From NCBI RefSeq assembly GCF_038007965.1, contig NZ_JBBOYD010000001.1:1652501-1716500 (forward strand): 64,000 bases of DNA. The letters run 5' to 3'. Positions 15,952 to 25,664 of this stretch are shown here, piece after piece. The notes below the pieces were generated by a model, which saw nothing but the letters and a program-made list of their open reading frames with translations, was not told where the DNA came from and ran no database searches. This stretch comes from Niallia sp. FSL W8-0635 (GTDB lineage: Bacteria; Bacillota; Bacilli; Bacillales; Cytobacillaceae). Within the stretch, counting starts at the first letter, position 1. Every line of letters starts with the position of its first letter. Both the position numbers and the translations under genes were made by a program.

Positions 15952-17469
15952 ATGGCAATGGAGATTTATATTGTAATAGGAATTGTAGTATTTTTGTTAA
16001 TCGCACTTATTAGTATTTTTGTGGCGAAATATAAGACAGCAGGACCGGATGAAGCACTGATTGTAACAGGAAGCTATTTAGGTTCTAAAAATGTTCATGT
16101 CGATGAATCAGGAAATAAAATTAAAATTATTAGAGGGGGAGGGGCATTTATTCTCCCAGTTTTCCAGCAGTCAGAACCACTAAGCTTGCTATCTAGTAAA
16201 TTAGATGTTTCTACACCAGAAGTATATACAGAGCAAGGTGTTCCTGTAATGGCCGATGGTACAGCGATTATTAAAATTGGTGGTTCCATTGGGGAAATCG
16301 CTACAGCTGCTGAACAATTTTTAGGAAAAACAAAACAAGATCGTGAAAATGAAGCGAGAGAAGTATTAGAAGGACATTTACGATCTATCCTCGGTAGTAT
16401 GACAGTAGAAGAAATTTATAAAAATAGAGATAAGTTTTCACAAGAAGTGCAAAGAGTTGCTTCTCATGACTTAGCTAAAATGGGACTAATCATTGTATCC
16501 TTTACCATTAAAGACGTACGAGATAAAAATGGATATTTAGAATCTTTAGGTAAGCCGAGAATAGCTCAAGTAAAACGAGATGCGGATATTGCAACTGCAG
16601 AAGCAGATAAAGAAACGAGAATTAAAAAAGCAGAAGCTGATAAGGAAGCTAAAAAGGCTGAATTAGAAAGAGCTACGGAAATTGCTGAAGCGGAAAAAGA
16701 AAATCAAATGAAAATTGCCGATTACAGAAGAGATCAAGATATTGCGAAGGCCCGAGCTGACCAAGCGTATGATCTAGAAAGTGCTCGTTCTAAGCAAGAA
16801 GTTACCGAACAAGAAATGCAAATTAAGATCATTGAAAGACAAAAACAAATTGAATTAGAAGAAAAAGAAATTCTAAGAAGAGAAAAGCAGTATGATTCAG
16901 AGGTTAAAAAGAAAGCCGATGCAGACCGCTATGCAATGGAACAGGGAGCAGAGGCGAATAAACGTCGTGAAATTGCAGAAGCAGATGCTAACCAATATCG
17001 TATTGAGTCACAAGCAAAAGCAGAGGCTGAAAAAGTACGTGTAGATGGTCTAGCCAAAGCGGAAGCAGAAAAAGCAAAAGGGGAAACAGAAGCAGAAATT
17101 ATCCGTCTAAAAGGTTTAGCAGAAGCAGAAGCAAAACGCAAAATTGCAGAAGCATATGCACAATACGGTCAAGCGGCTATCTTAGATATGGTGCTTGAAA
17201 TGTTACCAGAATATGCGAAACAAGTGGCAAGTCCATTAGCTAATATCGATAAGATTACTGTTGTTGATACAGGAAGTGACGGTAGTAATGGTGGAGCCAA
17301 TAAAGTAACTGGCTATGCAACAAACTTAATGTCAACAATGCAAGAATCCTTAAAGGCATCTGCTGGAATTGATGTTAAAGAATTGCTTGAGAATTTATCT
17401 GGTAAAGGGAATATTCGCCAGAGTATTAACGAGTTAAATAATAATTTAAGCAATAAATCAGCTGAATAA
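15952..17469 (+). CDS. floT: Flotillin FloT (YuaG-like)
   Basis: This 505-residue scaffold protein of functional membrane microdomains affects membrane fluidity, sporulation and signalling in Bacillus. It has an N-terminal membrane segment (residues 4-23), an SPFH/PHB domain (about 35-220), then a long Ala/Glu/Lys-rich coiled coil (about 220-410) that drives oligomerisation. The C-terminal region includes the YGQAAILDMVLEMLPEYA motif of flotillins. AGAGGAGG precedes ATG 15952. The terminator after it shows a two-gene operon; the third gene known in B. subtilis (yuaI) is absent. Confidence 0.92.
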   Translation: MAMEIYIVIGIVVFLLIALISIFVAKYKTAGPDEALIVTGSYLGSKNVHVDESGNKIKIIRGGGAFILPVFQQSEPLSLLSSKLDVSTPEVYTEQGVPVMADGTAIIKIGGSIGEIATAAEQFLGKTKQDRENEAREVLEGHLRSILGSMTVEEIYKNRDKFSQEVQRVASHDLAKMGLIIVSFTIKDVRDKNGYLESLGKPRIAQVKRDADIATAEADKETRIKKAEADKEAKKAELERATEIAEAEKENQMKIADYRRDQDIAKARADQAYDLESARSKQEVTEQEMQIKIIERQKQIELEEKEILRREKQYDSEVKKKADADRYAMEQGAEANKRREIAEADANQYRIESQAKAEAEKVRVDGLAKAEAEKAKGETEAEIIRLKGLAEAEAKRKIAEAYAQYGQAAILDMVLEMLPEYAKQVASPLANIDKITVVDTGSDGSNGGANKVTGYATNLMSTMQESLKASAGIDVKELLENLSGKGNIRQSINELNNNLSNKSAE

Positions 17470-17477
17470 AGGAAGAG

Positions 17478-17503
17478 AACCCGATAGTGATATCGGGTTT
17501 TTT
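17478..17503 (+). terminator. Terminator of the nfeD-floT operon
   Basis: AACCCGATA, loop GTGA, TATCGGGTT, then TTTT. Confidence 0.9.
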
Positions 17504-17589
17504 GATGCATCTTTCTAACTCGCATTAAACCGATTACACCACAATTTAATATTTTTTGATTACTCAACTTCTACTCACCCCCCTTAATT

Positions 17590-18452
17590 TTAAAAATGTA
17601 ATTTTCTAAACTTACCAGGAGTTAATCCTTCTGTTGATTTGGAAAAGGCTTTTATAAAGTGGGCGATGCTATAGAACCCACATTCAATACTTATTTCTTC
17701 AATGGAAAGATTTGTTTCTATTAGTAAGTTTTTTGCTTGAATTAATCGGTAGTTTAATAAATATTGATGGGGACTAGTTCTAACATATTTTTTAAAGGTA
17801 CGACTAAAATGGTACGTACTTAAATTAGAAATATTACTTAATACCTCGACACTTAATTTTGATGCATAGTTTTCATGAATATACGTTAATGCTGCTTGAA
17901 TTTCCTGCGGTTTTTTTAGAAGATTGCATCTCTATGCTCATAACCTTTTCGTGAGCTTTCTAATAAATTTCCAAGTTGCTCATATAAGAGTAACGATATG
18001 TTAAAATCATTTTCATGATTTGATTCAATGAGAGATAAGATTGTTGGAATATTATTTTTTTGACTAGGAAGTGTAAATACACAACCATTTTTATTATATA
18101 GTTCATTATAAAATTCTTGCGCTTGTTTTCCTGAAAAATGCAAAAACTGAAAATTTGTTTCTCCTTTCACATAATAGTGGTGTTTTTCTTTACAATCTAA
18201 TAGAACAATTTCATTTGCGGAAGCACTAAAAGACTGATCCATGTAATGAAAGTGAATGGTCCCTGATTGAATCCAAAAAAGGATAAAGGAGTTCATATAA
18301 TCACGTTCAATACTGTAGGGAACATCGACCGTATAATCCCCTCCCCAAAGCGCATAATAGTATATTTTTTTCGCGATATCAGAGGACTCATAGAAGTGGA
18401 GTCTTTTCTTATTCTTTAAGCCAGGCTCTACCTTTGGAATATAATAATTCAT
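17590..18452 (-). pseudogene. AraC-family transcriptional regulator, frameshifted
   Basis: An ORF at 18452-17916 encodes 178 residues of a cupin-type sensor domain (SGTIHFHYMDQSFSASANEI, KEKHHYYVKGE) and stops at TAA (17916-17918). The next reading frame continues at once from about 17915 to the stop at 17590-17592. That frame holds a full AraC DNA-binding domain (LSNISNLSTYHFSRTFKKY and GFYSIAHFIKAFSKSTEGLTP). The joined length, about 287 residues, is normal for the family, and the span is one base short of an even frame. A seven-A run lies just after the first stop. Most likely a one-base deletion inactivated it; a sequencing error is the alternative. It probably regulated the iolE/iolI/transporter cluster downstream. 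Confidence 0.8.
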
Positions 18453-18761
18453 TTTAATCCCCTCACCATTTAGAATAGATTCTATCTATTTGTAGATTGT
18501 ATTATAAAAATCGAAAATTTAAAAGTAGTTACACAAAATATAATCAAGAGTTACTCTATATGTACAAAAAATATACAAGACATAATACAAATTATTGAAA
18601 AAAATGGCGGATTTCAAACGGAAAATAATCATTTAAGCACTATTATGCAATTTTTTGGCAGGATTTTATAGAGAATAATAATAAAAAATCATATAAACTG
18701 AAAACGCATACAAAAAGAGGTTGTCTAATCGTTATTCTATAAAGATATTTTGGGGGAGAGA
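18453..18761. other. Intergenic region between the araC pseudogene and iolE
   Basis: AT-rich divergent promoter region. A TATAAT lies at 18539-18544 (plus strand) without a convincing -35. No clear operator repeat is seen. Confidence 0.4.
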
Positions 18762-19661
18762 ATGGATATGTCAAGAAGAGCAGAGGGAATTCGTTTTGGA
18801 ATTGCACCAATTGGTTGGCGAAATGATGATATTCCTGAAATAGGCAAAGAAAATACGTATCAGCAAATTTTAAGTGATGCAGCCGTGGCAAGATTTGAAG
18901 GTACAGAAGTAGGTGGTTGTTATCCTACAGATCCAGGAGTATTAAATAAGGAGTTAAAATTACGAAATTTGAGATTAATAGGCCAGTGGTTTAGTGGATT
19001 TATTATTCGAGATGGTATAGAACAGGCGAAACAAGATTTTGATAAGCACTGTGCATATTTGAAAGCGGTTAATGCAGATGTGGCAGTATATTCTGAACAA
19101 ACGTATAGCATTCAAGGAACAAAAAAATGTGTTTATACCGAAAAACCATCATTTTCAGATGAAGAATGGGAATTGTTAGGGGAAGGACTAAATGTTTTGG
19201 GTGAGGTTGCCAACAGTTATGGCATTAAACTGGTTTTTCATCATCATATGGGAACTGGTGTTCAAACAAAAGAAGAGGTTGATCGCCTAATGAGCATTAC
19301 TGATCCATTAAAAGTTCACTTATTATATGATACAGGACATATTTATGTATCGGATAATGAATATATGGCATTATTAACAACTCACTTTGATAGAATTGCT
19401 CATGTACATTTTAAAGATGTCCGTGCAGATAAATTGTCTGAAGCAAAAGCTGCAAATAAATCGTTTTTAGATTCCTTCTTGCATGGGGTATTTACAGTTC
19501 CTGGAGATGGGGTAATAAATTATAAAGAAATATATGATTATCTAATAGAAAATCATTATAAAGGATGGATAGTAATCGAAGCAGAACAAGATCCAGCCAT
19601 CGCCAATCCATTAGAATATGCCTTAATGGGTAGAGAGCATCTTGATTTATTGATAGGGTAA
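18762..19661 (+). CDS. iolE: Myo-inosose-2 dehydratase (IolE)
   Basis: This 299-residue TIM-barrel enzyme converts 2-keto-myo-inositol (scyllo-inosose) to 3D-trihydroxycyclohexane-1,2-dione. Family features are [17 protein letters not shown] at the N-terminus, metal-site segments [21 protein letters not shown] and HVHFKDVR, and PGDGVINY near the end. ATG 18762 and 18768 both fit the GGGGGAGAG site; an upstream TTG at 18750 is unlikely. It is followed by iolI 156 bases on. The other iol catabolic genes (iolG, iolD, iolC, iolB, iolJ) are not in the window. Confidence 0.85.
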   Translation: MDMSRRAEGIRFGIAPIGWRNDDIPEIGKENTYQQILSDAAVARFEGTEVGGCYPTDPGVLNKELKLRNLRLIGQWFSGFIIRDGIEQAKQDFDKHCAYLKAVNADVAVYSEQTYSIQGTKKCVYTEKPSFSDEEWELLGEGLNVLGEVANSYGIKLVFHHHMGTGVQTKEEVDRLMSITDPLKVHLLYDTGHIYVSDNEYMALLTTHFDRIAHVHFKDVRADKLSEAKAANKSFLDSFLHGVFTVPGDGVINYKEIYDYLIENHYKGWIVIEAEQDPAIANPLEYALMGREHLDLLIG

Positions 19662-19817
19662 TAGGGTATGTATCATTGAGAAAAAGTAACAGCGTGATAA
19701 AAATGTGAAATAGGGAAATGGTGTTTTAGTGTTTCTTCCTACCACTATTAGTGAATTATTTATATTTAAGGGGAATTAAAAAAGCATGTTAATAAAAAGG
19801 TACTGGAGGAGTAAAAA

Positions 19818-20666
19818 ATGAAATTAGCATTTAATGAAGGGACAACATGGGAAAGTGCAACACTTCAACAAAACTTAGATTACTGTGAAAAACATGGATA
19901 TGATTATATTGAAATTCGGTCGATAGATCAATTGATTGATTATTTAAAAGAACACACATTAGATGATTTAAAAGAATATTTTGATACCCATCATATTAAA
20001 CCGCTCTCATTAAATGCCCTTTGTTTTTTTAATAATCGAAAGAAAGAGGATGAGTTAAAAGTTATTGAGGAATTTAAAGAGTACTTAGAGATTTGTAAAA
20101 AAATTGATTGTGAATATATTTGTGTTGTTCCTTCTAATATAGATGTAACAGAAAAAGGAAAGACTTTGATTGAAGAGGTTAATGCAAGTTGTGTAGAAGT
20201 CTTAACCAAATTGTCTGATTTAGCAGAACCATACGGGGTTAAAATTGCGATTGAATTCATTGGAATTCCTGAAAATACAGTAAACACGTTTGCCCAAGCG
20301 TATCAAATTGTAAAAGAAATTGATAGAGACAATGTTGGACTAGTGTACGATACATTTCAATTCACTGGTATGGGATCAAGACTGGAAGATGTAACAGAAG
20401 AAACAGCAGATAAGCTATTTATATTCCATATTAATGACGTTGAAGGTTACCCTGTCGGACAAATGCATGATACAAACAGAGTTTGGCCAGGCCATGGAGT
20501 CATTGATCTAGATGCACATTTGAAAAAATTAAAAGAACTAAATTATGATTTTGTTGCTTCTGTTGAGTTATTTAGACCAGAGTATTATCAAATGGATCCA
20601 GAAGAAGTCATTAAAAAAGCAAAAGAAACGACTATTGAAGTTTTACAAAAGCATTATTCTATGTAA
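19818..20666 (+). CDS. iolI: Inosose isomerase (IolI-like)
   Basis: This 282-residue xylose-isomerase-like TIM barrel closely follows B. subtilis IolI: MKLAFNEGTTW, CEKHGYDYIEIR, HHIKPLSLNALCFFNNR, EPYGVKIAIEFIG and VASVELFRPEYY. IolI interconverts scyllo-inosose and 1-keto-D-chiro-inositol, opening the pathway to D-chiro-inositol. Metal ligands are the Glu in IAIEF, the Asp/His of LVYDTFQF and IFHINDVEG, and the last Glu in SVELF. The ribosome site is GGAGG. Together with IolE this suggests inosose interconversion, but the local set cannot complete inositol catabolism. Confidence 0.87.
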   Translation: MKLAFNEGTTWESATLQQNLDYCEKHGYDYIEIRSIDQLIDYLKEHTLDDLKEYFDTHHIKPLSLNALCFFNNRKKEDELKVIEEFKEYLEICKKIDCEYICVVPSNIDVTEKGKTLIEEVNASCVEVLTKLSDLAEPYGVKIAIEFIGIPENTVNTFAQAYQIVKEIDRDNVGLVYDTFQFTGMGSRLEDVTEETADKLFIFHINDVEGYPVGQMHDTNRVWPGHGVIDLDAHLKKLKELNYDFVASVELFRPEYYQMDPEEVIKKAKETTIEVLQKHYSM

Positions 20667-20690
20667 TAGAATAATAGAAATTTTTTTTAG

Positions 20691-20719
20691 TGGCTCCCTA
20701 AATTAGGGAGCTATTTCTT
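20691..20719 (+). terminator. Hairpin after iolI
   Basis: GGCTCCCTA (20692-20700) pairs with TAGGGAGCT (20704-20712). The T-run is broken (ATTTCTT), so readthrough to the transporter gene is possible. Confidence 0.65.
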
Positions 20720-20768
20720 AAAAAATATCCATTTAATAAAGAGTGCTTTAAGAAGGAAATAAACAATT

Positions 20769-21707
20769 ATGCTTATTAATGGAAATAGGAGTGGAAAATT
20801 GTTCACCGTTGTTTTTTACCAAACAATTAGTCTTATTATTTATATGCTTATTGGAGTAATAGTAAAAGTGAAGGGGTATTTTACTAAGCAAGTAAATGTA
20901 TTTCTAGGATGGTTTTTAACTAATATAGCCCTTCCATCTGCGATATTAAGAAGCTTTCAAATGGAGTATACTGCACAAATAAAAAAACTGATGCTAACTA
21001 GTTTGCTGTATTCTATCGTGTTTATTATAGGTACTTTAGGATTAAGCTATTTGTTTTGTGTGATTTTTAAGAGAAAATATGTTGAACGAAGAATGTGGGT
21101 ATGTTGTTTTACTTTTTCTAGTATTTTATTTATCGGTATGCCAATAGTGGAGGCTTTATATGGAGAAAAGGGATTGATTGTTCTCGTTATTTTTAATACA
21201 GTGGCTAATCTTGTTCTCTTTACTATAGGTATAATGATTTTTTCTAATCGTTATCATTTAAAGTGGAAGCAAGTAGTACGAACACCTGCCATTATTGCTG
21301 CTTTAGTTGGAGCTACGCTATTCGTATGGAAGATTCCCATTCCTAACTTTATGTATAATAGTCTTAAATATTTGGGGGATATGACAGTACCGTTATCCAT
21401 GATTTTGAATGGTGCTCTATTCTATTCATCCAATATAAAAAAGGTGTTTTTAGACGTTGATAATTTGTTATTTTCATTTATTCGGTTGATCATTTTTCCC
21501 ATAATTATTATTGTTATCATGAAGTTTGTAACAGATAATTATCTATTGATTGGGATTGTAGCGCTTATTTCTGGGATGCCGACTGGCGCATTAAATGCCG
21601 TTTTTGCTGAAGAATATGCTCAAAAAGGGGAAAAGGTTTCTCAATATATTACCGTTTCTACTATCATAAGCATGTTTTCATTGCACATTATTATGCTATT
21701 TTTATAA
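20769..21707 (+). CDS. AEC-family transporter (auxin-efflux-carrier type)
   Basis: This 312-residue membrane protein has about ten helices in two five-helix halves, as in the AEC/MdcF permeases that move organic acids and other small anions. Conserved features are NIALPSAILRSF in helix 2 and GMPTGALNAVFAEEY near the C-terminus. ATG 20769 is one start. A TTG at 20799 has a better AGGAG site six bases upstream and would shorten the protein by 10 residues. The position after iolE/iolI suggests it moves a cyclitol-derived acid, but this is inference from neighbourhood. Confidence 0.82.
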   Translation: MLINGNRSGKLFTVVFYQTISLIIYMLIGVIVKVKGYFTKQVNVFLGWFLTNIALPSAILRSFQMEYTAQIKKLMLTSLLYSIVFIIGTLGLSYLFCVIFKRKYVERRMWVCCFTFSSILFIGMPIVEALYGEKGLIVLVIFNTVANLVLFTIGIMIFSNRYHLKWKQVVRTPAIIAALVGATLFVWKIPIPNFMYNSLKYLGDMTVPLSMILNGALFYSSNIKKVFLDVDNLLFSFIRLIIFPIIIIVIMKFVTDNYLLIGIVALISGMPTGALNAVFAEEYAQKGEKVSQYITVSTIISMFSLHIIMLFL

Positions 21708-21750
21708 ACGAAATGAAAATCCTAGCTCATAGAAGAAGGGGATAGCATTA

Positions 21751-21791
21751 AAAAGAAGAATGCCGCTTGGTAATTAGCATTCTTCTTTTTG
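21751..21791. terminator. Bidirectional terminator between the AEC transporter and opuAC
   Basis: AAAAAGAAGAATGC and GCATTCTTCTTTTT flank a 13-base loop. Confidence 0.85.
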
Positions 21792-21816
21792 TTTATTCTT
21801 TATGTGGTAAGTTTGG

Positions 21817-22698
21817 TTATTCTTTCAATTCTTCAATGGAATCAATATCCATATAGCTTGGTACGACAAGACCTAATTTTGTTCCTTCTAGATTAGCACC
21901 TAAATCTTCGAATTGGCCTTCGTATTTACTTGCATAGTCTTCATGTGTAATTGGTAACCAGCCGGCAATATGTGCATCTAAGCTGCCGTCAGCAACACCA
22001 GTCCACATTGGACCTGCTTCTACTTGACTTAATGTTACATCATAGCCTAAATCACTTAATACTTTGCCGACAACATTTGTACTTGCAATTTCACTATCCC
22101 ATGCAACATAGCCGATTTTAATTTTGTCACCATCGACGCTATTAACACCGTTAGTCCATTCGCTTACTTTATCAGCGTTGTCTTCCACCCAGCTTTCCGC
22201 TGCTTTTTCTGGAGCTTCTCCTTCATAAATATCCATCATAACAACTCCCATATCTTCTGTTGTCCAATGGAAATTATCTAATACTTCATAAGCTTCTGGC
22301 ATGTCTTCTTTTAATCCATTACGTGCAATGGAATGAATGTTTTCATCTTCGCCAAAAGACCCCTTTGGATCTTCTAAGTATTTTAAATCGTAGGCAGCAA
22401 ACATCCAGTGTGGAGTCCAACCTGTTACAATAATTGGTTCTTCTTTATCATAAGCTTTTTTAAGAGCGGCAGTCATAGCAGCACTTGATCCTTCAACTAG
22501 CTTCCAATCACTTAATTCATAATCACTAATTGCCTGGTTCGTTGCTTTCATTAATCCAGCTCCAGGATCGATACCGATAATTTCATAATCTACTTTTTCA
22601 CCAACTGTGGCATTTTCGTTATCCGCACTGTTGGAACCACAGGCAGCTAACCCTAAAGTAAGTGTAATTGCTCCTAGTAAACTTGTCATTTTTTTCAT
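21817..22698 (-). CDS. opuAC: Glycine betaine/proline betaine binding lipoprotein (OpuAC)
   Basis: This 293-residue extracellular substrate-binding lipoprotein serves the osmoprotectant importer OpuA. MKKMTSLLGAITLTLG precedes the lipobox LAAC. The ligand pocket of this family uses Trp residues, several of which sit in TGWTPHWMF, YVAWDSE and AGPMWTG. The start at 22698 follows GGGGGCAA and comes one base after the opuAB stop. Third gene of opuAA-AB-AC. Confidence 0.92.
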   Translation of the reverse strand: MKKMTSLLGAITLTLGLAACGSNSADNENATVGEKVDYEIIGIDPGAGLMKATNQAISDYELSDWKLVEGSSAAMTAALKKAYDKEEPIIVTGWTPHWMFAAYDLKYLEDPKGSFGEDENIHSIARNGLKEDMPEAYEVLDNFHWTTEDMGVVMMDIYEGEAPEKAAESWVEDNADKVSEWTNGVNSVDGDKIKIGYVAWDSEIASTNVVGKVLSDLGYDVTLSQVEAGPMWTGVADGSLDAHIAGWLPITHEDYASKYEGQFEDLGANLEGTKLGLVVPSYMDIDSIEELKE

Positions 22699-22699
22699 A

Positions 22700-23545
22700 T
22701 TAATTTGCCCCCTTTTTTTTTCTTCCCACATTCTGGGTAATTCTATCTAAAATGATGGCAAGCACAACAATGGATATACCGGCTTCAAACCCACGACCAA
22801 TTTGAATTTGGGTTACAGCACGATAAACATCGGCACCAAGTCCTGGTGCACCAACCATTGCAGCGATAACAACCATTGATAGCGCAAGCATGATACTTTG
22901 ATTAATACCAGCTAATATTGTTGGCATTGCAAGTGGTAATTGAACTTTTATTAATTTTTGAGAAGTTGTACTACCGAAACTTTCTGTAGCTTCTGTAATA
23001 TCACTTGGAACCTGTTGAATTCCTAGAATCGTTAAGCGTATAGTAGGTGGCATTGAGAAAATAACAGATGCGACAACCCCTGGCACTACTCCGATACTAA
23101 AGAAGAATATAGCAGGAATGAGATAGACAAATGCTGGCATTGTTTGCATAAAGTCTAATATTGGAATGACAATATTGCGGACAGTACTATTTTGAGAAGC
23201 CCAAATGCCTAGCGGAATACCGATTACAATGGAAATAAATACGGCAGATAGCACAAGTGCTAATGTATCAAGCATTGGCTCCCAATAACCTAAATTATCT
23301 ACAAGTAATAAACCTATAAGTGTAAATAGTGCAATCTTCTTATTCGCTAATTTCCAAGCTAGTAATGCTAATAAAATAATTAATAGAATAGGAGGAATAA
23401 ATCCAAAGAAAGCTACTAATGTATTAACTACAAATTCTAGTACTGCTGTAATTCCATCAAATAATACTTCAAAAGTAGTTGTAAGCCAGTCGACAAAGGA
23501 ATCAATCCAATCTGCAACAGGTAGCTTAGGGAATAGATTATTCAT
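22700..23545 (-). CDS. opuAB: Glycine betaine ABC permease (OpuAB)
   Basis: This 281-residue membrane subunit has an amphipathic N-terminal segment (PVADWIDSFVDWLTTTF) followed by about seven helices. The EAA-type loop is TEATESFGSTTSQKLIKVQLPLA. The start overlaps the opuAA stop (TAATG) with GGGGGGAA as ribosome site. With OpuAA and OpuAC it forms the high-affinity glycine betaine importer used in osmotic stress. Confidence 0.92.
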   Translation of the reverse strand: MNNLFPKLPVADWIDSFVDWLTTTFEVLFDGITAVLEFVVNTLVAFFGFIPPILLIILLALLAWKLANKKIALFTLIGLLLVDNLGYWEPMLDTLALVLSAVFISIVIGIPLGIWASQNSTVRNIVIPILDFMQTMPAFVYLIPAIFFFSIGVVPGVVASVIFSMPPTIRLTILGIQQVPSDITEATESFGSTTSQKLIKVQLPLAMPTILAGINQSIMLALSMVVIAAMVGAPGLGADVYRAVTQIQIGRGFEAGISIVVLAIILDRITQNVGRKKKGAN

Positions 23546-24783
23546 TATTCATTCCCCCCAACTAACGCAATTTCTTCTGCTTCGGGTGTATTTATAAGAT
23601 CATTATTACCAGCAAGTGCCCCTATAACTGCACCTCTTACTAAAATCCCTTTTAACCTATTTTGCTCATCAATAACAGCAACTGGAATGATTGCCGTAGA
23701 AACCTTATCGAATAGGTCAGATAATAATGTATCACCAGTTACAGTAATAACATCTTTTTGCAGGATGGTTTCAATTCCTTCATTTTTCTCACTAGCATTA
23801 CGTGCATCATCAGCAGTAATGGCTCCAAGAAGCTCTCTACGCTTATTTACAACATAGATACTGGAAATTCCGAGTTTCTTCATCATTTGTAATGCGACGC
23901 GAGGACCTTTGTCTATATTTACAGCCTCTGCTCGTTTCATAATGTGATTTGCCGTTAATACTTTCGATAAATCAACATCTTCGACAAATCGTTCTACATA
24001 ATCATTGGAAGGATTCATTAAAATCTCTTCAGGTGTTCCAACTTGAACAATGGACCCATCCTTCATTAATGCGATACGATCACCAATGCGCAAAGCTTCA
24101 TCTAAATCATGTGTAATAAAGATGATTGTCTTTTCCATATTGGATTGCAAGTCTAATAACTCGTCCTGCATATCTTTGCGAATTAAAGGATCTAGTGCGC
24201 TAAATGCTTCATCCATTAAAAGAATATCAGGATCGTTTGCTAATGCACGAGCAAGACCTACCCTTTGTTGCATTCCGCCACTTAATTGATCAGGATATTG
24301 GTTTTCATAACCTGTTAAACCAACTAGTTTAAGAGCTTCTAAGGCTTGTTCTTTTCTCTTTTCTTTATCTACCCCTTGAATTTCTAAACCAAATTCAGCA
24401 TTTTCTAAGATTGTTCGATGGGGAAGTAACGCGAATTTCTGAAAGACCATACTTATTTTTTCTCTACGAACCTTACGTAACTCTTCTTTAGACATACGTA
24501 CAATGTCTTTCCCATCAATGTAAATATTCCCGATGGTAGGATCAATTAGACGGTTAAACATACGAACTAATGTTGATTTACCACTACCTGAAAGACCCAT
24601 GATTACAAATATTTCTCCAGGATTTACTTCAAAACTAGCCTTATTTACACCGACTGTTGCACCAGTTTTTTTTAGAATATCTTTTTTAGATTCACCATTA
24701 TTTAATAACTGAATGGCTTTTTTCGTATTCTTTCCGAAAATTTTTGTTACATTTTCGATTTTTAATTTTGCCATACTTTCCAT
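23545..24783 (-). CDS. opuAA: Glycine betaine ABC transporter ATPase (OpuAA)
   Basis: This 412-residue ATPase has the long N-terminal extension typical of OpuA/ProV (KKAIQLLNNGESKKDILKKTG). Walker A is GLSGSGKST, the signature is LSGGMQQRVGLARAL, and Walker B is ILLMDEAFSALDP. A tandem CBS pair (about residues 280-400) follows, which in relatives senses ionic strength or nucleotides. ATG 24783 follows AGAGGTG. The divergent gene at 25118 is a GbsR-type regulator. Confidence 0.92.
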   Translation of the reverse strand: MESMAKLKIENVTKIFGKNTKKAIQLLNNGESKKDILKKTGATVGVNKASFEVNPGEIFVIMGLSGSGKSTLVRMFNRLIDPTIGNIYIDGKDIVRMSKEELRKVRREKISMVFQKFALLPHRTILENAEFGLEIQGVDKEKRKEQALEALKLVGLTGYENQYPDQLSGGMQQRVGLARALANDPDILLMDEAFSALDPLIRKDMQDELLDLQSNMEKTIIFITHDLDEALRIGDRIALMKDGSIVQVGTPEEILMNPSNDYVERFVEDVDLSKVLTANHIMKRAEAVNIDKGPRVALQMMKKLGISSIYVVNKRRELLGAITADDARNASEKNEGIETILQKDVITVTGDTLLSDLFDKVSTAIIPVAVIDEQNRLKGILVRGAVIGALAGNNDLINTPEAEEIALVGGNE

Positions 24784-24834
24784 ATTTTCACCTCTTTAAT
24801 TCTAGCCGCTCTTATGTATATCGAGCCCTCACTT

Positions 24835-24864
24835 ATTATACTGGTTAGTTAGTAATCATTTCAA
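24835..24864 (-). promoter_or_regulatory. opuA promoter
   Basis: On the minus strand TTGAAA (24864-24859), an 18-base spacer and TATAAT (24840-24835). Just upstream lies AACTG-TATAAT-CAGTT (about 24864-24880), a short inverted repeat that could bind the divergent GbsR-type regulator. Confidence 0.65.
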
Positions 24865-25052
24865 ACTGTATAATCAGTTAAAAACATTCATTCTGAACGT
24901 ACAGAAAAAACTGAACGAACTGTAGTGTCTAAATTCTTAAAAATACGCCCATATGCTACCTTTTCCTATCATGGATGCTACTTTACTTTTTTTCCAATCA
25001 TGTTAATCTATAAACAGAAAATGCATTTAGGTTTTTGATTATGGAATTCACC

Positions 25053-25081
25053 TTGATTATTGAAATAATCATCATTACAAT
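25053..25081 (+). promoter_or_regulatory. Promoter of the GbsR-type regulator
   Basis: TTGATT (25053-25058), a 17-base spacer and TACAAT (25076-25081), ending 36 bases before the ATG. Confidence 0.55.
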
Positions 25082-25117
25082 GAATAAGTAAACATAAAAT
25101 ATGGATGTGAATGATAA

Positions 25118-25657
25118 ATGACAGATAGGGAGCAGTTAAATATTGCTCGAGAGAGAGTAATTGATTCTGTAGCTCAAAATATGGATCTTTATGGCGTGAC
25201 AGAATCAATAGGTAGATTGTATGGAATGTTATTGTTCCAGCAAAATCCAATGACTCTTGACGAAATGAAAGAAGAGCTGGGAATGAGTAAAACCAGTATG
25301 AGTACCTCGGTTCGAACATTGCTTGAATTAAAAATGGTGGACAAAGTATGGAGAAAAGGTGTTCGAAAAGATTTATATAAAGCGGAAGAAGATTGGTATC
25401 AATCATTTATCGATTTTTTCACGATTAAATGGAGATTAGCAATTACAGAAAATGTTTATGCAATTGAAAAGTCCATTAATGAGTTAAAAGTCTTGATAGA
25501 TAAAGATGGTATTTCTGAAGATGTAAGGAAAGATGCAGAAAATGATTTAGAAAAATTAAACTATGCCATCCAATATTATGACTGGCTTGATCGTTTTGTA
25601 GATAGTTTAGAATCCCAAGAGATTTTTAATTTAGTACCGAAAAAAGAAGACAATTAA
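25118..25657 (+). CDS. GbsR/OpcR-type MarR-like transcriptional regulator
   Basis: This 179-residue DNA-binding protein has a winged helix (MTLDEMKEELGMSKTSMSTSVRTLLELKMV, about residues 45-75) and an acidic C-terminal helical part. GbsR/OpcR proteins in Bacillus repress choline oxidation (gbsAB) or choline/betaine transporter genes. Divergent placement from opuA suggests local control of this importer. The ribosome site is weak (GGATGTG). Which ligand (choline or betaine) it senses cannot be told. Confidence 0.83.
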   Translation: MTDREQLNIARERVIDSVAQNMDLYGVTESIGRLYGMLLFQQNPMTLDEMKEELGMSKTSMSTSVRTLLELKMVDKVWRKGVRKDLYKAEEDWYQSFIDFFTIKWRLAITENVYAIEKSINELKVLIDKDGISEDVRKDAENDLEKLNYAIQYYDWLDRFVDSLESQEIFNLVPKKEDN

Positions 25658-25664
25658 TTTAGTT

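Noticed and set aside
17911..17918. Programmed -1 frameshift at the A-run in the AraC gene
   Set aside because: The seven-A slippery run lies after the in-frame TAA, so ribosomes would terminate before reaching it. A mutation is simpler.
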